Shown: one piece after another, positions 6,268-14,744 of the stretch
Position numbering within the stretch: the first letter of the stretch is position 1
How the letters are laid out: the number at the start of each line of letters is the position of its first letter
DNA from: Elusimicrobia bacterium RIFOXYB2_FULL_49_7
GTDB taxonomy: Bacteria; Fibrobacterota; OXYB2-FULL-49-7
Direction of reading: 5' to 3'
DNA: 19,488 nt
Assembly: GCA_001800515.1 (NCBI GenBank)
Contig: MGVN01000013.1
Coordinates: 1-19,488 of the forward strand
Notes under the pieces: generated by a model
The model's input: the letters and a program-made list of their open reading frames with translations, nothing else
Databases searched by the model: none
Told to the model about the DNA's origin: nothing
Made by a program: the position numbers and the translations under genes

Positions 6268-7461
6268 ATGTCTCCGACACAAACCCTGACCGAATCCGGC
6301 CTCCAGCGCCGCATCAAACTTCATTTGCATGCCAAACCGCAGTTGTTCTTTGCCGTATGCGCCGTGGGTTTTGAATCCATTCTTGAACAGGAGATTCGAG
6401 GATTAAAAGAGGCGATCATTGTCCAAGTGGTCGATGGGGGGGTTGAATTTTCCGGTCCTTTTCATCTGATCTATGAGGCCAATCTCGTTTTACGGACCGC
6501 GGTCAGGGTGTTGCTTCGAATTCAGACCTTTGTGGCGTGCAGTTATCCGGAATTGTTCAATAAATCGTGTCGAATAGCCTGGGAGCGCTACGCCGGGCTC
6601 AAACCGCTTCTCGGTTTTGAATGCAGCGCCAACACATCGCGACTGCATCATACGGATAATATCATTAAGACGGTTTATGATGCCATTAAAGAAATATACG
6701 GGGATTTTGGTATCAACCCGAATCAATCCGACATGCCGGATACGTCATTTTATATCCGGATGAGTCGGGATCAATGTACTATCAGTCTGGACAGCAGCGG
6801 CGAGTTGCTCTATAAAAGAGGTTGGCGGGAGGCCATCGGTCATGCTCCTATTCGCGAAAGCCTGGCCAGTGCCATTCTGGGCTATGCCGAATGTCGGAAA
6901 TTTTCCAGAATTGTAGACCCCTTTTGCGGCAGCGGAACATTTTGCATTGAAGCTATCCATTCCCTGATTCATCATGCACCGGGGTTGAATAGAAAATTTG
7001 CGTTTGAAAAATGGCCTTCATTTCAGGAAGCACGATATCACTATGGCCAGAAAAAGATTGCTTCGCAGGAAATGACGGCCAGTGCCGTTTCGGTCGTCGG
7101 CTCAGATATATCCAAAGCGGCCATACAAGCCGCCGGTGAAAACGGTCAGAGAGCGGGGGTTTCAAAATGGGTTTCGTTTACTCAATCAGACTGTGTGGAA
7201 AGTCTTCGGAAAAATGGCGGCCGGGATATGCTGGTGGTATCCAATCTTCCCTATGGAAAACGGTCCCTCGATTCGGGCGAGATTGGTCCTCTTTATCGGA
7301 CATTCGGCCAAGCCATGAAAGACAATATGAAGCGGGGCTCCCGGTTTGCACTGGTGGTGCCGGATGAATCGGTGTCGGATTTGCTGAAGCTGCCGGTCTC
7401 GAAACTGATTCGTTTTATGAACGGTGGCTTACCCGTAAAGCTTATTATGGGAGATCTTTAA
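6268..7461 (+). CDS. rlmL: THUMP-domain rRNA (guanine-N2)-methyltransferase, RlmL-like
   Basis: A 397-aa class I methyltransferase. It has an N-terminal ferredoxin-like/THUMP RNA-binding part (about 27-170, opening FFAVCAVGFESILEQEI), then an SAM-binding Rossmann domain with IVDPFCGSGTFCIEA (about 215-229), the acidic VVGSDISKAAI, and the catalytic motif IV written SNLPYGKR (an N-L-P-Y version of N-P-P-Y-G). This is the architecture of E. coli RlmL N-terminal domain, which methylates G2445 of 23S rRNA; the RlmK half is absent, so this is the single-domain type. The start ATG 6268 has a weak AGAGG site. Substrate position is inferred; TrmG10-like tRNA methylation is a less likely alternative. 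Confidence 0.85.
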   Translation: MSPTQTLTESGLQRRIKLHLHAKPQLFFAVCAVGFESILEQEIRGLKEAIIVQVVDGGVEFSGPFHLIYEANLVLRTAVRVLLRIQTFVACSYPELFNKSCRIAWERYAGLKPLLGFECSANTSRLHHTDNIIKTVYDAIKEIYGDFGINPNQSDMPDTSFYIRMSRDQCTISLDSSGELLYKRGWREAIGHAPIRESLASAILGYAECRKFSRIVDPFCGSGTFCIEAIHSLIHHAPGLNRKFAFEKWPSFQEARYHYGQKKIASQEMTASAVSVVGSDISKAAIQAAGENGQRAGVSKWVSFTQSDCVESLRKNGGRDMLVVSNLPYGKRSLDSGEIGPLYRTFGQAMKDNMKRGSRFALVVPDESVSDLLKLPVSKLIRFMNGGLPVKLIMGDL

Positions 7462-7504
7462 TGTGGCATGGTAAAAGGCTTTTAGAAATAGTTATTTTCC
7501 TTTT

Positions 7505-8854
7505 GTGGACAAACGGGAGTTAATTGCATTTTTAAAAGGTCGGTGGGGTGCAACCGCTTTTTTTAATCTTTCTTTTTTATCGGTCCTGATCACCTATCTC
7601 GTCATTCGGAATAATGCGGCCTGCATCCTCTTATTAGAGCAGCCTGCGGTGCCGTTTATTCTGCTGGGCGGTCTCGTGGCCTTGTTTCTGACGAGTTATG
7701 CTTCCTATGCCAGGATATTTAAGTTCAAAGTGTTCTTATTGGGCCATCTTGTCTTGGCCATAGGACTCTTTTATTTTATTTTCGCCTATTGGGTATTTCC
7801 TCATCCGGATGCCGCGTATTCACCGGGATTTGTAAGCCTCATCAAGGAGGAGATGCTTCTTCGGTTGCTGGTTCTGGTCATGACCTTCAATCTCCTTCTG
7901 GTGGCACTCTCTCCGGAAAAACTCCGATACCGGATGACCCGTTTTATCGCCCTGTTGGTCATGCTGATGGAGCCCATTCTGATATTCGTTTTGTTGGCTA
8001 ATGCATCCTCCGCAGCGGCGGAGCGGAGCATTTTCCTGTCCGGACTGGGCTATCTGGGTGCGGTCACCTTGTTGAATGCCGGTGCCGTGGTGTTGACGCT
8101 TATTCTTTCTCCGCATGACAACAGTTTTGGCGGAACGCTGGCCGGGCTGGCTTTCATCAATGCGCTGTTGGCCTATTGCATCGAAACAAATCATCTGGTT
8201 GCCGTTGAATTTATTTTTCTGCTGTTGCCCTTCATCCTCTTGGGGGCGATTGTTTTTTATTGGTTTCATTGTCTTCATTTCCGTGTTTCCTACGATCCCT
8301 TACTTCAGATATATAACCGTGATTACGCCCATGCCATTATCGGTGGCACCTCTCGGATGAATCTGGGCAAGCCTTATACCGTCGTTATGGTGGACATCGA
8401 TCATTTCAAGAAGGTCAACGATACATACGGTCATCAGATGGGAGATAAGGTCCTGCATGGTACGGCCCAGGCAATTCGGCAACAGGCCATGCCTGTCGGA
8501 CTGACCTGCCGTTACGGGGGCGAAGAAATTATCATTTTTTTTCGAAACACCTCACGGGATCACGCATTTGTGCGCTGCGAAGAAATCCGCCGGAATATCC
8601 GCAAGATAAAATATGAAACCGAAAATAAACCTTTATCCGTTTCCGTCTCGATGGGGTTATGTGAATGCGATGATCCGGATGTGCCAGTAGAGAGGGTTGT
8701 GGCTGCTGCGGATGAAGCGGTTTACCGTGCCAAGGAGACAGGGAGGAATAAGGTGGTTGTGGGCGCGCTTCAAAAGCGAATCAGCGATCCTTTGCGTAAG
8801 ACCTATTTGGCCATGCGCTCCCTCGGCCTGGAACGCCGCCGGCCGAATCGTTGA
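7505..8854 (+). CDS. Membrane-bound GGDEF protein (putative diguanylate cyclase)
   Basis: A 449-aa protein. About eight membrane helices fill residues 15-260, followed by a GGDEF domain (about 270-430) with NRDYAHAII, VDIDHFKKVNDTYGHQMGDKVL and the active-site loop RYGGEE (336-341, the GGEEF class). The catalytic residues look intact, so synthesis of c-di-GMP from two GTP is expected. The inhibitory RxxD site that normally precedes the loop by five residues is not present (MPVGLTC occupies that stretch), so product feedback is probably absent. GTG 7505 is the only in-frame start downstream of a stop at 7472-7474; no ribosome site is evident. The N-terminal membrane region is not a sensor family I recognise. 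Confidence 0.9.
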   Translation: MDKRELIAFLKGRWGATAFFNLSFLSVLITYLVIRNNAACILLLEQPAVPFILLGGLVALFLTSYASYARIFKFKVFLLGHLVLAIGLFYFIFAYWVFPHPDAAYSPGFVSLIKEEMLLRLLVLVMTFNLLLVALSPEKLRYRMTRFIALLVMLMEPILIFVLLANASSAAAERSIFLSGLGYLGAVTLLNAGAVVLTLILSPHDNSFGGTLAGLAFINALLAYCIETNHLVAVEFIFLLLPFILLGAIVFYWFHCLHFRVSYDPLLQIYNRDYAHAIIGGTSRMNLGKPYTVVMVDIDHFKKVNDTYGHQMGDKVLHGTAQAIRQQAMPVGLTCRYGGEEIIIFFRNTSRDHAFVRCEEIRRNIRKIKYETENKPLSVSVSMGLCECDDPDVPVERVVAAADEAVYRAKETGRNKVVVGALQKRISDPLRKTYLAMRSLGLERRRPNR

Positions 8855-8879
8855 TTTTCCTAATTATGATTAATATGTT
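8851..8879 (+). promoter_or_regulatory. Promoter of the Pal-like lipoprotein gene
   Basis: -35 TTGATT (8851-8856) and -10 TATGTT (8874-8879) are separated by 17 bp. The -35 overlaps the stop codon of the GGDEF gene. Transcription would start about 30 nt before the pal ATG. Confidence 0.6.
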
Positions 8880-8914
8880 TTAAGATCATTTAACTGAAAA
8901 GAAGGGGGTCTGTT

Positions 8915-9457
8915 ATGAAGATCAAAACCGTTGCCTCACTTGTTTTAGTTGCCGCGAGTCTGTGGCTGGTATTGTCAGCATGTTCATCGTCCAAGTCCGT
9001 GAAAAAAAGCGATGATTCCGTTGCACCGAAACAGGAAAGCACCAAGATTCTGGAACCGGTGGCCTATAAGGATATGACGAACGATGAGCAGGATAAGGTG
9101 AAAAAATTGTTAGACCAACTTCAGGATGTTCCTTTTGATTTTGATTCCTATGCCATTCCGACGGAAGGTCTTGAAATTATCAAACAAAACGTCTCTATTC
9201 TGAACCAGACGCTCGAAAAACGCGGTAAGTACCTGAAGATTACCGTAGAAGGTCATGCGGATGAGCGTGGGACCAATGAATATAATCTGGCGCTTGGCGA
9301 AAGGCGGGCAAAGGCTGTAAAGGATTATCTGCTGGTTGTCGGATTTCGTGAAGAATCCATAAGGCTTTTAAGTTATGGAGAAGAAAGACCAAAAATAGAA
9401 GAGTCTACTCCGGAAGCATGGGCTGCGAACCGCCGCGCCCATTTCACCGTGGAATAA
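8915..9457 (+). CDS. pal: Peptidoglycan-associated OmpA-family lipoprotein
   Basis: A 180-aa lipoprotein: signal peptide with lipobox LSAC (Cys23), a low-complexity Ser/Lys/Asp tether, then an OmpA/Pal peptidoglycan-binding domain (about 70-180). Diagnostic residues are VPFDFDSYAI, VEGHADERGTNEYNLALGERRAKAV (core GHADERGT-x-EYN-x-x-LG-x-RRA), SYGEERP and a closing NRRAHFTVE. Pal anchors the outer membrane to peptidoglycan and normally works with TolA/TolB; no tol genes are next to it here. It has its own promoter, a strong AAGGGGGTC ribosome site, and a strong terminator 25 nt after the stop, so it is probably a single-gene transcript. Confidence 0.92.
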   Translation: MKIKTVASLVLVAASLWLVLSACSSSKSVKKSDDSVAPKQESTKILEPVAYKDMTNDEQDKVKKLLDQLQDVPFDFDSYAIPTEGLEIIKQNVSILNQTLEKRGKYLKITVEGHADERGTNEYNLALGERRAKAVKDYLLVVGFREESIRLLSYGEERPKIEESTPEAWAANRRAHFTVE

Positions 9458-9480
9458 TTTCTTCCAACATTCAAAAGATA

Positions 9481-9517
9481 AAAAAAGCCCGCCCGGAAAT
9501 CCGGACGGGCTTTTTTT
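9481..9517 (+). terminator. Rho-independent terminator after pal (bidirectional)
   Basis: The hairpin GCCCGCCCGG-AAAT-CCGGACGGGC (one C-A mismatch) is followed by seven T on the plus strand and preceded by six A. It would therefore also terminate minus-strand transcription from the remnant gene to the right. Confidence 0.92.
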
Positions 9518-9535
9518 GAGTCGGGATGGGTTGTT

Positions 9536-9950
9536 TTATTTCGCTAAAATTAGCCGTTTTGTGAACAAGCCCTGACGGGTTTTAGCCTGAAGGATATAAA
9601 CACCGCTTGCAAGGGTCGACGCGTTCCAGACCACACGATCGTTTTCCAGATTTTTGAACGAACGGACCAATTTGCCGCTGATATCATAGATGGAAAGTTC
9701 TGCGGTCTTGTCCGGTCTGCTCAAGCTCAGCGTGACGCTGGGGTTAAAGGGGTTTGGAGAGGGCGGTCACAGTGACCTGCCCGGGCGAATCTGCGCGTAC
9801 TTCACTTTTTGCTGTCCCTAAGTCAATCTTCGATGTAAAAGGAATAGAGGCCTTTTAAAAGTCCGGTGAACTCAAAGGTCGGGCCGTAGGCTGTTCTGCA
9901 ATCAGGAACAGTGTTGTCAATAGAAGGAAGGCAATCAATACACATTTCAA
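9536..9950 (-). pseudogene. Remnant of a secreted protein with a T9SS-type sorting tail
   Basis: One frame reads from TTG 9950 as a clear signal peptide (KCVLIAFLLLTTLFLIAEQ), hits an in-frame TAA at 9855-9857, and continues in the same frame through KIDLGTAKSEVRAD and SPGQVTVTAL to about 9760. There a single-base insertion shifts into the C-terminal frame: PNPFNPSVTLSLSRPDKTAE, LSIYDISGKLVRSF, LASGVYILQAKT and a terminal KRLILAK. That tail is the type A sorting-domain pattern (PNPFNP, then D-x-x-G, then G-x-Y). The span is too short for an intact enzyme plus tail, so the catalytic part was probably deleted. One premature stop and one frameshift in 415 bp indicate decay. It lies directly downstream of the GntR-type regulator, so it may be a lost target of it. 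Confidence 0.72.
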
Positions 9951-10063
9951 TCTCCCCTGGGGTGTAATTGAGTCGGATGATGTTGTCGGTTTGGATAGCA
10001 TTCTTTGTGTAAGTTGGGAGGCAATCGTTGCGACCCAGGACGAGCTTGACGGAAAAGGGTACT

Positions 10064-11125
10064 TTATGAACGGATTTCCATTGGAATGTAATGCATACCC
10101 GGATGGTGGGGACCGCCTTTTAAAATATTCAGAAGAACTTCTCCGCTAACTCGTCCCATGTCCCGTGTGTCCCATCGGCATTGAATCACTTTTCTATCGA
10201 AGATGGTGATGGGTTCGTCCAAATCTGAAAAGAGAATAGTATCTCGACTAAGCTTGTCTGATAACCCATTACTTTCAAGAATGGTCTTGAGCAAAAGAGC
10301 AAAAGAGGCGCTGGCGCAAATGAAACCGGTGTGATCCGCATGGGATTCAATGATTCTTCGCATCTCTTTTTTCATCATCTCTTCTCCGCCACCAAAGGAA
10401 ATAAAGTGGTCTGAGTATTGTTTAATGCCCTGTCGGCGTGCTTCGTTTGCAGCGGCCAGATTCCAATAATCGTGATCGCGATCGTTCTGTCTTTTTTTAT
10501 GTTGATAATTGCCGAAGAAGAGAACTTTTCGATGGCCCAATTCGTGAAGTTGATGAATCGCCAGTGTTCCACCGCGGATGTGGTCAGTGGTGACCTGGTC
10601 AATGGGCAGGGTGTGATCAATGAAGTCGCAGCAGACTACCGGGATTCCCATCCGCTTGAGGCCGGCGAAAAGAGAACCGTCATAGAGCGCATAAATAACG
10701 ACTCCGCTGATACCCGCGTTTTCTATCTCTTGCAGCAAGGCGGCCATGTCCCGTTCCTCGGTGCCCAAGGGGATGAGTCGCTTGCCTTGTTCCCGACAGA
10801 TATTTTCCAGGCCCTGATAGGCTTTGACGAAAAAATGGGTGTTCATTTCAGAGGAGAGAAAACCCTTAAATATCAATCCAATCCGCTCCTTTTTTTGATA
10901 TCCCATCAGGTTTCGCTGGCCTTCGTCTAATACAAATGTACCTTTGGATTTGATGCGTTTGACCAAGCCTTGTTTTTCCAAGAGCTTAACCGCTTTGACT
11001 ACCGTTGTTAGGCTGACGTGATATTGTTTGAGAAGTTCAGCGGTATGGGGAATGTGGGTACCTGAGGGGAAAGTACCGTTTGAGATTTCCGCTTTCAAGG
11101 TATTAAAAAGTGATATATATTTCAT
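10064..11125 (-). CDS. GntR-headed, LacI-type ligand-binding transcription regulator
   Basis: A 353-aa regulator. Residues 1-68 form a GntR-type winged helix: LKAEISNGTFPSGTHIPHTAEL, LLKQYHVSLTTVVKAVKLLE, and the wing GLVKRIKSKGTFVL. The remainder (about 78-353) is a type 1 periplasmic-binding-protein fold as in LacI/GalR sensors, with ERIGLIFKG opening, GVVIYALYD, PVVCCDFIDHTLPIDQVTTDH and GHRKVLFFG. This fusion (AraR-like) usually binds a sugar or sugar derivative and represses nearby catabolic genes. Its promoter (-35 TTGCTT at 11157-11162, 17 bp, -10 TATATT at 11134-11139) is only 8 nt before the ATG, with no ribosome site. It is divergent from a secreted phosphoesterase and upstream of a decayed secreted gene, both plausible targets. 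Confidence 0.88.
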   Translation of the reverse strand: MKYISLFNTLKAEISNGTFPSGTHIPHTAELLKQYHVSLTTVVKAVKLLEKQGLVKRIKSKGTFVLDEGQRNLMGYQKKERIGLIFKGFLSSEMNTHFFVKAYQGLENICREQGKRLIPLGTEERDMAALLQEIENAGISGVVIYALYDGSLFAGLKRMGIPVVCCDFIDHTLPIDQVTTDHIRGGTLAIHQLHELGHRKVLFFGNYQHKKRQNDRDHDYWNLAAANEARRQGIKQYSDHFISFGGGEEMMKKEMRRIIESHADHTGFICASASFALLLKTILESNGLSDKLSRDTILFSDLDEPITIFDRKVIQCRWDTRDMGRVSGEVLLNILKGGPHHPGMHYIPMEIRS

Positions 11126-11133
11126 ATGATACT

Positions 11134-11162
11134 AATATATTTATAAATGATATATAAAGCAA
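11134..11162 (-). promoter_or_regulatory. Promoter of the GntR-type regulator, with palindrome in the spacer
   Basis: -35 TTGCTT and -10 TATATT lie 17 bp apart on the minus strand. A perfect 10-bp palindrome ATTTATAAAT (11139-11148) lies in the spacer, a position suited to autorepression. The ATG at 11125 would leave a 5' UTR of about 2 nt. Confidence 0.55.
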
Positions 11163-11172
11163 ATATAGAATG

Positions 11173-11190
11173 TATAATAAGAGTATTATA
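11173..11190. promoter_or_regulatory. Inverted repeat between divergent regulator and phosphoesterase genes
   Basis: TATAATA-AGAG-TATTATA is a perfect 7-bp inverted repeat in the 148-bp divergent intergenic region. It is a candidate operator for the adjacent regulator. The DNA here is very AT-rich, so some symmetry is expected by chance. Confidence 0.35.
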
Positions 11191-11273
11191 AGCGATGATT
11201 TTTTCATCTTTTATCGGCAAATGAGCTTATATTTATATTAAACGGAAGCATATTTTTTCAAGAAAGGAACGAT

Positions 11274-12761
11274 ATGAAAGCCCTATTTTTTTTAATCGGC
11301 GTGTTGCCCATACTGGTTGTTGCGAGCATTACGACTCAACCTTATATGTATTTGGATACGGATCATCCTGAATCCGGTCTCTTTATCGAATGGCGTGGTG
11401 GAGAGGGGACGGTCTATTATGGAACAGAGGATTATTCCAATAATATAACCGGGATGAACTATGTACACTTAACCGGACTTGTCGAACACGGCCATTACCA
11501 GTGGTTCTTGGTGGTGGATGGTGATACGAGTGAAATGGGATCCTTTCAATTGGATCCCGGTGTGGGTCAATCCTTTAAAATGGCTTTGTTTGGGGATACG
11601 CAATATCTGAACGATGCGGTGCCCCGTTTTTTTCAAGCGGCTGCCAATGAACAACCAGATTTGATTGTGGTTGTCGGAGATATGATTACAACTGATAATT
11701 CCGCCATGCCTTACCTGGGGGATGAATTAGGTCTGAATAAATTCTTTAATCTGTATCCGACACTTTTTGCCAATGCCATTCTCTTACCCGTATTGGGAAA
11801 CCATGACTATAATACCACGGAACGGGTTTCTTATTTTCAGAGCTTTTTCTCGCATATTCCGGTCACGCCTTTTTCGGATGATCCAACTGTTACTGCCGGG
11901 ATGCAAATAGGAATGAATTACATGGTGGATTATGGGAATATCACCTTTTCCGTGAACAATGGCCAGCAAAGCATTGATGGTGGCGGTTGGACGCATGACA
12001 AGCTCAAGACTTGGTGGCGGACAAAATTGGATGCAAGGATTTCGGCAGGGACTTTGCGTCCAGCGGTTATTGGGTTATGTCACTATAGTCAGATAGGCGG
12101 ATCCGCTTCCTATTTCGGATATATTTATCAGACGCGCAAAGGGATTGCCTGGTTTGCCGGCCATACCCATGTTTACAGAAGGACAAAATGGCTTAAGATG
12201 GGCTCCTATTATCCGATCAGTGCCATTGATACAAGTGACGTTCAAGCGGACAGCCACATGGTGTATTGCGAGGCCGGACAACCGGCTTGGCCGGATGCCT
12301 GCGATGCGTATGACAATGGAAAGATTGCGAAACTTGATTGCCAGGATCGACTGATGAGCTTGGTCACCGTATCGGGTGAAGGCATTCTTCAGCAGCGTGC
12401 GGTTAAAGTACTGAACAAAAACGGTGTGGATGATGGAGACCATGCGGCGCGGGATTCTTTCCAGATTGATTTTACGCAATGGGTGTCAGATTATTTGGGA
12501 ACAACTCGGACAATCGTAGCGCCGGCACTTCCCACTCAAACCTCTTTTTCCATTCATTCTTTGGAACAACAGCTTTTCATTCTCCCGGTCGTGGAAGGTG
12601 TAATGACACTTTACCATATCAATGGGCGGGTGCTGGGGCGCTATATGATCCGCCAAGGCCAAGTGATGCTTTCCACAACGCTGTTCAATGGCGTCTATTT
12701 TGCCCGAATCGAATTGAAAGATCAGCCGCCATTCTCATTAAAATGGGTGGTTCTCCACTGA
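11274..12761 (+). CDS. Secreted calcineurin-like metallophosphoesterase with sorting tail
   Basis: A 495-aa exported phosphoesterase. A signal peptide (1-18) is followed by a short Fn3-like N-terminal domain as in purple acid phosphatases (about 20-95, with YVHLTGLVEHGHYQW). The metallophosphoesterase core follows: FGDTQ (Asp108), VVGDMI (Asp136), LGNHDY (Asn176, His177), LCHYS (His270) and the GHTH motif (His297, His299). Together these supply the two-metal site, with Gln110 replacing the usual His of D-x-H. The C-terminal 70 residues (from about 425, ending NGVYFARIEL and KWVVLH) resemble a type A sorting domain, suggesting surface or secreted location. The ribosome site AAAGGAAC precedes ATG 11274. 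Divergent from the GntR-type regulator, which may control it. The substrate is unknown; phosphomonoester or phosphodiester hydrolysis is the family activity. Confidence 0.88.
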   Translation: MKALFFLIGVLPILVVASITTQPYMYLDTDHPESGLFIEWRGGEGTVYYGTEDYSNNITGMNYVHLTGLVEHGHYQWFLVVDGDTSEMGSFQLDPGVGQSFKMALFGDTQYLNDAVPRFFQAAANEQPDLIVVVGDMITTDNSAMPYLGDELGLNKFFNLYPTLFANAILLPVLGNHDYNTTERVSYFQSFFSHIPVTPFSDDPTVTAGMQIGMNYMVDYGNITFSVNNGQQSIDGGGWTHDKLKTWWRTKLDARISAGTLRPAVIGLCHYSQIGGSASYFGYIYQTRKGIAWFAGHTHVYRRTKWLKMGSYYPISAIDTSDVQADSHMVYCEAGQPAWPDACDAYDNGKIAKLDCQDRLMSLVTVSGEGILQQRAVKVLNKNGVDDGDHAARDSFQIDFTQWVSDYLGTTRTIVAPALPTQTSFSIHSLEQQLFILPVVEGVMTLYHINGRVLGRYMIRQGQVMLSTTLFNGVYFARIELKDQPPFSLKWVVLH

Positions 12762-12793
12762 CACGACTTCCGGACCGTTGGCAGCGTAAATCC

Positions 12794-12823
12794 TTGATAT
12801 AAAAGCGGACACATTTGTATTTT
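12794..12823 (+). promoter_or_regulatory. Candidate promoter of the foldase gene
   Basis: -35 TTGATA (12794-12799), 18-bp spacer, -10 TATTTT (12818-12823), about 46 bp before the ATG at 12870. No terminator is visible between the phosphoesterase stop (12761) and this site, so read-through is also possible. Confidence 0.45.
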
Positions 12824-12869
12824 ATCCACTTTAAACGTAGTCTTTTCGCTAAATCAAGGAGCAGCGGTT

Positions 12870-14696
12870 ATGATCATGAATAAATTGCGCAGCGGCGATT
12901 TTGTTAAATGGGTTATGTATATCGTTATCGGCACTTTTGTCGGCAGTATTCTTTTTGCCTGGGGTATGGATATCGGCGGCAGCAAGTTCGGCGGACAAAA
13001 GATGACGATCGGTAAGATCGGGGACAAGGTCATTCCTTATCCCCAGTTTAATGAGGAATTGAACAACCGTCTTCGTTCCGAGCGGCGTGAAAATGAGATG
13101 TCGCTTTACAAGGCGGCCAAAATGCGTGAAGATCTTTTTCAGCAGATGGTCGCACAAGCCATTCTGGATAAGGAGATTAAGTCTCTTAATCTCAAAGGCT
13201 CTTCGGACGAGTTGATTCAATATTTCCACAAGAACCCGCCGCCCGGTCTCTCTGAGAACCCCTACTTCCAGACAGACAGTGTTTTTGATACGTCCAAATA
13301 TTATCAATTTTTGGATTCTCCGGAAGCCTACAATATTCCCGGAATGTCTGCATTGGAGGCATATGCCGCTAACTTTACTATCCCGGCCAACCAGCTTCAA
13401 GCGCTTATTTTAAACAGCGTCAAGGTGACGGATCTCGAAGCACGCGATCAAGTCGTGGCGTCCCAGGAAAAAGCGGATGTGGAATATCTTTTTCTGCCCT
13501 CGAAAGTCATGCCGGTTGATTCGGCCGGCCTTGTTGAGAAAGAGGTGGCTCAATACTACAAGACCCACTCGGATTCCTTCCGTACCGAAGGGATGGCTGA
13601 GGTCCAGTATGTGTCGTTACCCAAACAGCCTACCCCTGCGGATGACGAAGCAGTGAAAACCGAGATGGAGAACCTTTATCAGCGACTGATGTCCGGAGAT
13701 GATTTCGGCGCTTTGGCCATGGAATGGTCGGATGACGGATCCGCCAAGGATTCCGGAGATTTAGGTTCTTTTGGACGTGGAAACATGGTCAAACCTTTTG
13801 AAGAGGTTGCTTTTTCCCTGAAGCAGGGAGAGATCAGCAAACCGTTTAAATCTCCTTTCGGTTATCATATCGTTCAGGTTACGGAGATTCAGAAAAAAGA
13901 GGACAAGGTTCGGGCGCGTCATATTCTTCGCAAGGTCGAGGCCAGCCCGGCAACTATTGATGTGCTCCGTGCTGAAGCGGACTCCCTTTTGTCCATTGTA
14001 AAAGAGGGGCGGAGTTTGAAGGAATTGGCTGACGCGCGACAGCTTGCGGTTTCAACGACCGGACTATTTGAAAAAGGTGCGTCCATTCCCGGATTTGACG
14101 GGGAGAATCGCTATTTGCCGGGACTTAAATCGTTGGCTTTCAATACCGAAGAAAAAACAGCGGAAGTCTTGGAAAATGACGGGGCTTTTTATGTGGCCGT
14201 TGTGATCCGCAGCTGTAAGGCCGGTACCGCACCTTCAGAATTTGTGACGGAACGTATTAAAAACAGTCTGATGCTTCAGAAAAAGGAGAAGGCGGCCTTG
14301 GAAAAAATGGAAACGGTCCTAAAGACGATCCATTCAGAGAACCTGCCGCTTTCCCAGGTGCCCTCCCATTTCGACGGGGTCCAGTATTACACCCAGAACG
14401 ACCAGACCCGGCTTTCCTTCCTACCTGGGTTGGGTGCGGCTTCCACTGTGATGTCCAAGGCCTTTTCCCTGCCGGAAGGCGGACTGAGTGAGGCGCTTCT
14501 TGCCACCGGCGGTGCAGCCATTATTCGCCTTGTAAAGAAAACACCCTTAACCGAAGAGCAGATTGTCCAGGCCATTCCTTCCATGAGGCGCAACTTGAAC
14601 GACCAGGCTCGTTATCGTATTTATTCCGACTGGTTTGAAACCCGTCGCAAGGCAATGACGATCGTCAATAACCTGGAAACATTTTATCAGCAATGA
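12870..14696 (+). CDS. PpiD/SurA-type periplasmic peptidyl-prolyl isomerase
   Basis: A 608-aa membrane-anchored foldase. One membrane helix (about 13-31) directs the rest to the periplasm. A SurA-N/PpiD-like chaperone region follows ([15 protein letters not shown] and [17 protein letters not shown]). The parvulin domain lies at about 243-345: [39 protein letters not shown], and [10 protein letters not shown] further segment opens RARHILRK, the start of a second, shortened parvulin-like unit, and the C-terminus is coiled. It presumably helps fold outer-membrane and secreted proteins, including the sorting-tail proteins nearby. AGGAG eight bases before ATG 12870 fixes the start. The family is clear; PpiD versus SurA naming is not, so no symbol is given. 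Confidence 0.9.
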   Translation: MIMNKLRSGDFVKWVMYIVIGTFVGSILFAWGMDIGGSKFGGQKMTIGKIGDKVIPYPQFNEELNNRLRSERRENEMSLYKAAKMREDLFQQMVAQAILDKEIKSLNLKGSSDELIQYFHKNPPPGLSENPYFQTDSVFDTSKYYQFLDSPEAYNIPGMSALEAYAANFTIPANQLQALILNSVKVTDLEARDQVVASQEKADVEYLFLPSKVMPVDSAGLVEKEVAQYYKTHSDSFRTEGMAEVQYVSLPKQPTPADDEAVKTEMENLYQRLMSGDDFGALAMEWSDDGSAKDSGDLGSFGRGNMVKPFEEVAFSLKQGEISKPFKSPFGYHIVQVTEIQKKEDKVRARHILRKVEASPATIDVLRAEADSLLSIVKEGRSLKELADARQLAVSTTGLFEKGASIPGFDGENRYLPGLKSLAFNTEEKTAEVLENDGAFYVAVVIRSCKAGTAPSEFVTERIKNSLMLQKKEKAALEKMETVLKTIHSENLPLSQVPSHFDGVQYYTQNDQTRLSFLPGLGAASTVMSKAFSLPEGGLSEALLATGGAAIIRLVKKTPLTEEQIVQAIPSMRRNLNDQARYRIYSDWFETRRKAMTIVNNLETFYQQ

Positions 14697-14744
14697 AAAT
14701 GGGAAAAATTTGATTTTTTACCGTTTTTTTGGTACATTATACAT

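Noticed and set aside
7461..7522. 20-codon ORF starting inside the rlmL stop (TAATG) and overlapping the GGDEF start
   Set aside because: It has no family resemblance and ends 18 bp inside the next gene. The TAATG overlap could allow coupling to GTG 7505, but nothing else supports a product.
7820..8278. 152-aa minus-strand ORF opposite the GGDEF gene
   Set aside because: It is Gln/Asn/Lys-rich because it is the complement of hydrophobic membrane-helix codons, not a real protein.
9823..10122. Open frame on the minus strand overlapping the regulator's end, including a 40-aa Cys-containing ORF from ATG 9945 with GGGGAG in front
   Set aside because: The long frame has no start codon at its beginning. 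The alternative frame in the same DNA gives a real signal peptide and leads to the sorting tail, which is the better explanation. The good ribosome site before 9945 keeps a small doubt.
12849..13400. 183-aa minus-strand ORF opposite the foldase gene
   Set aside because: The plus strand here encodes a clear membrane helix and SurA-like region with a ribosome site; the antisense translation has no recognisable domain.
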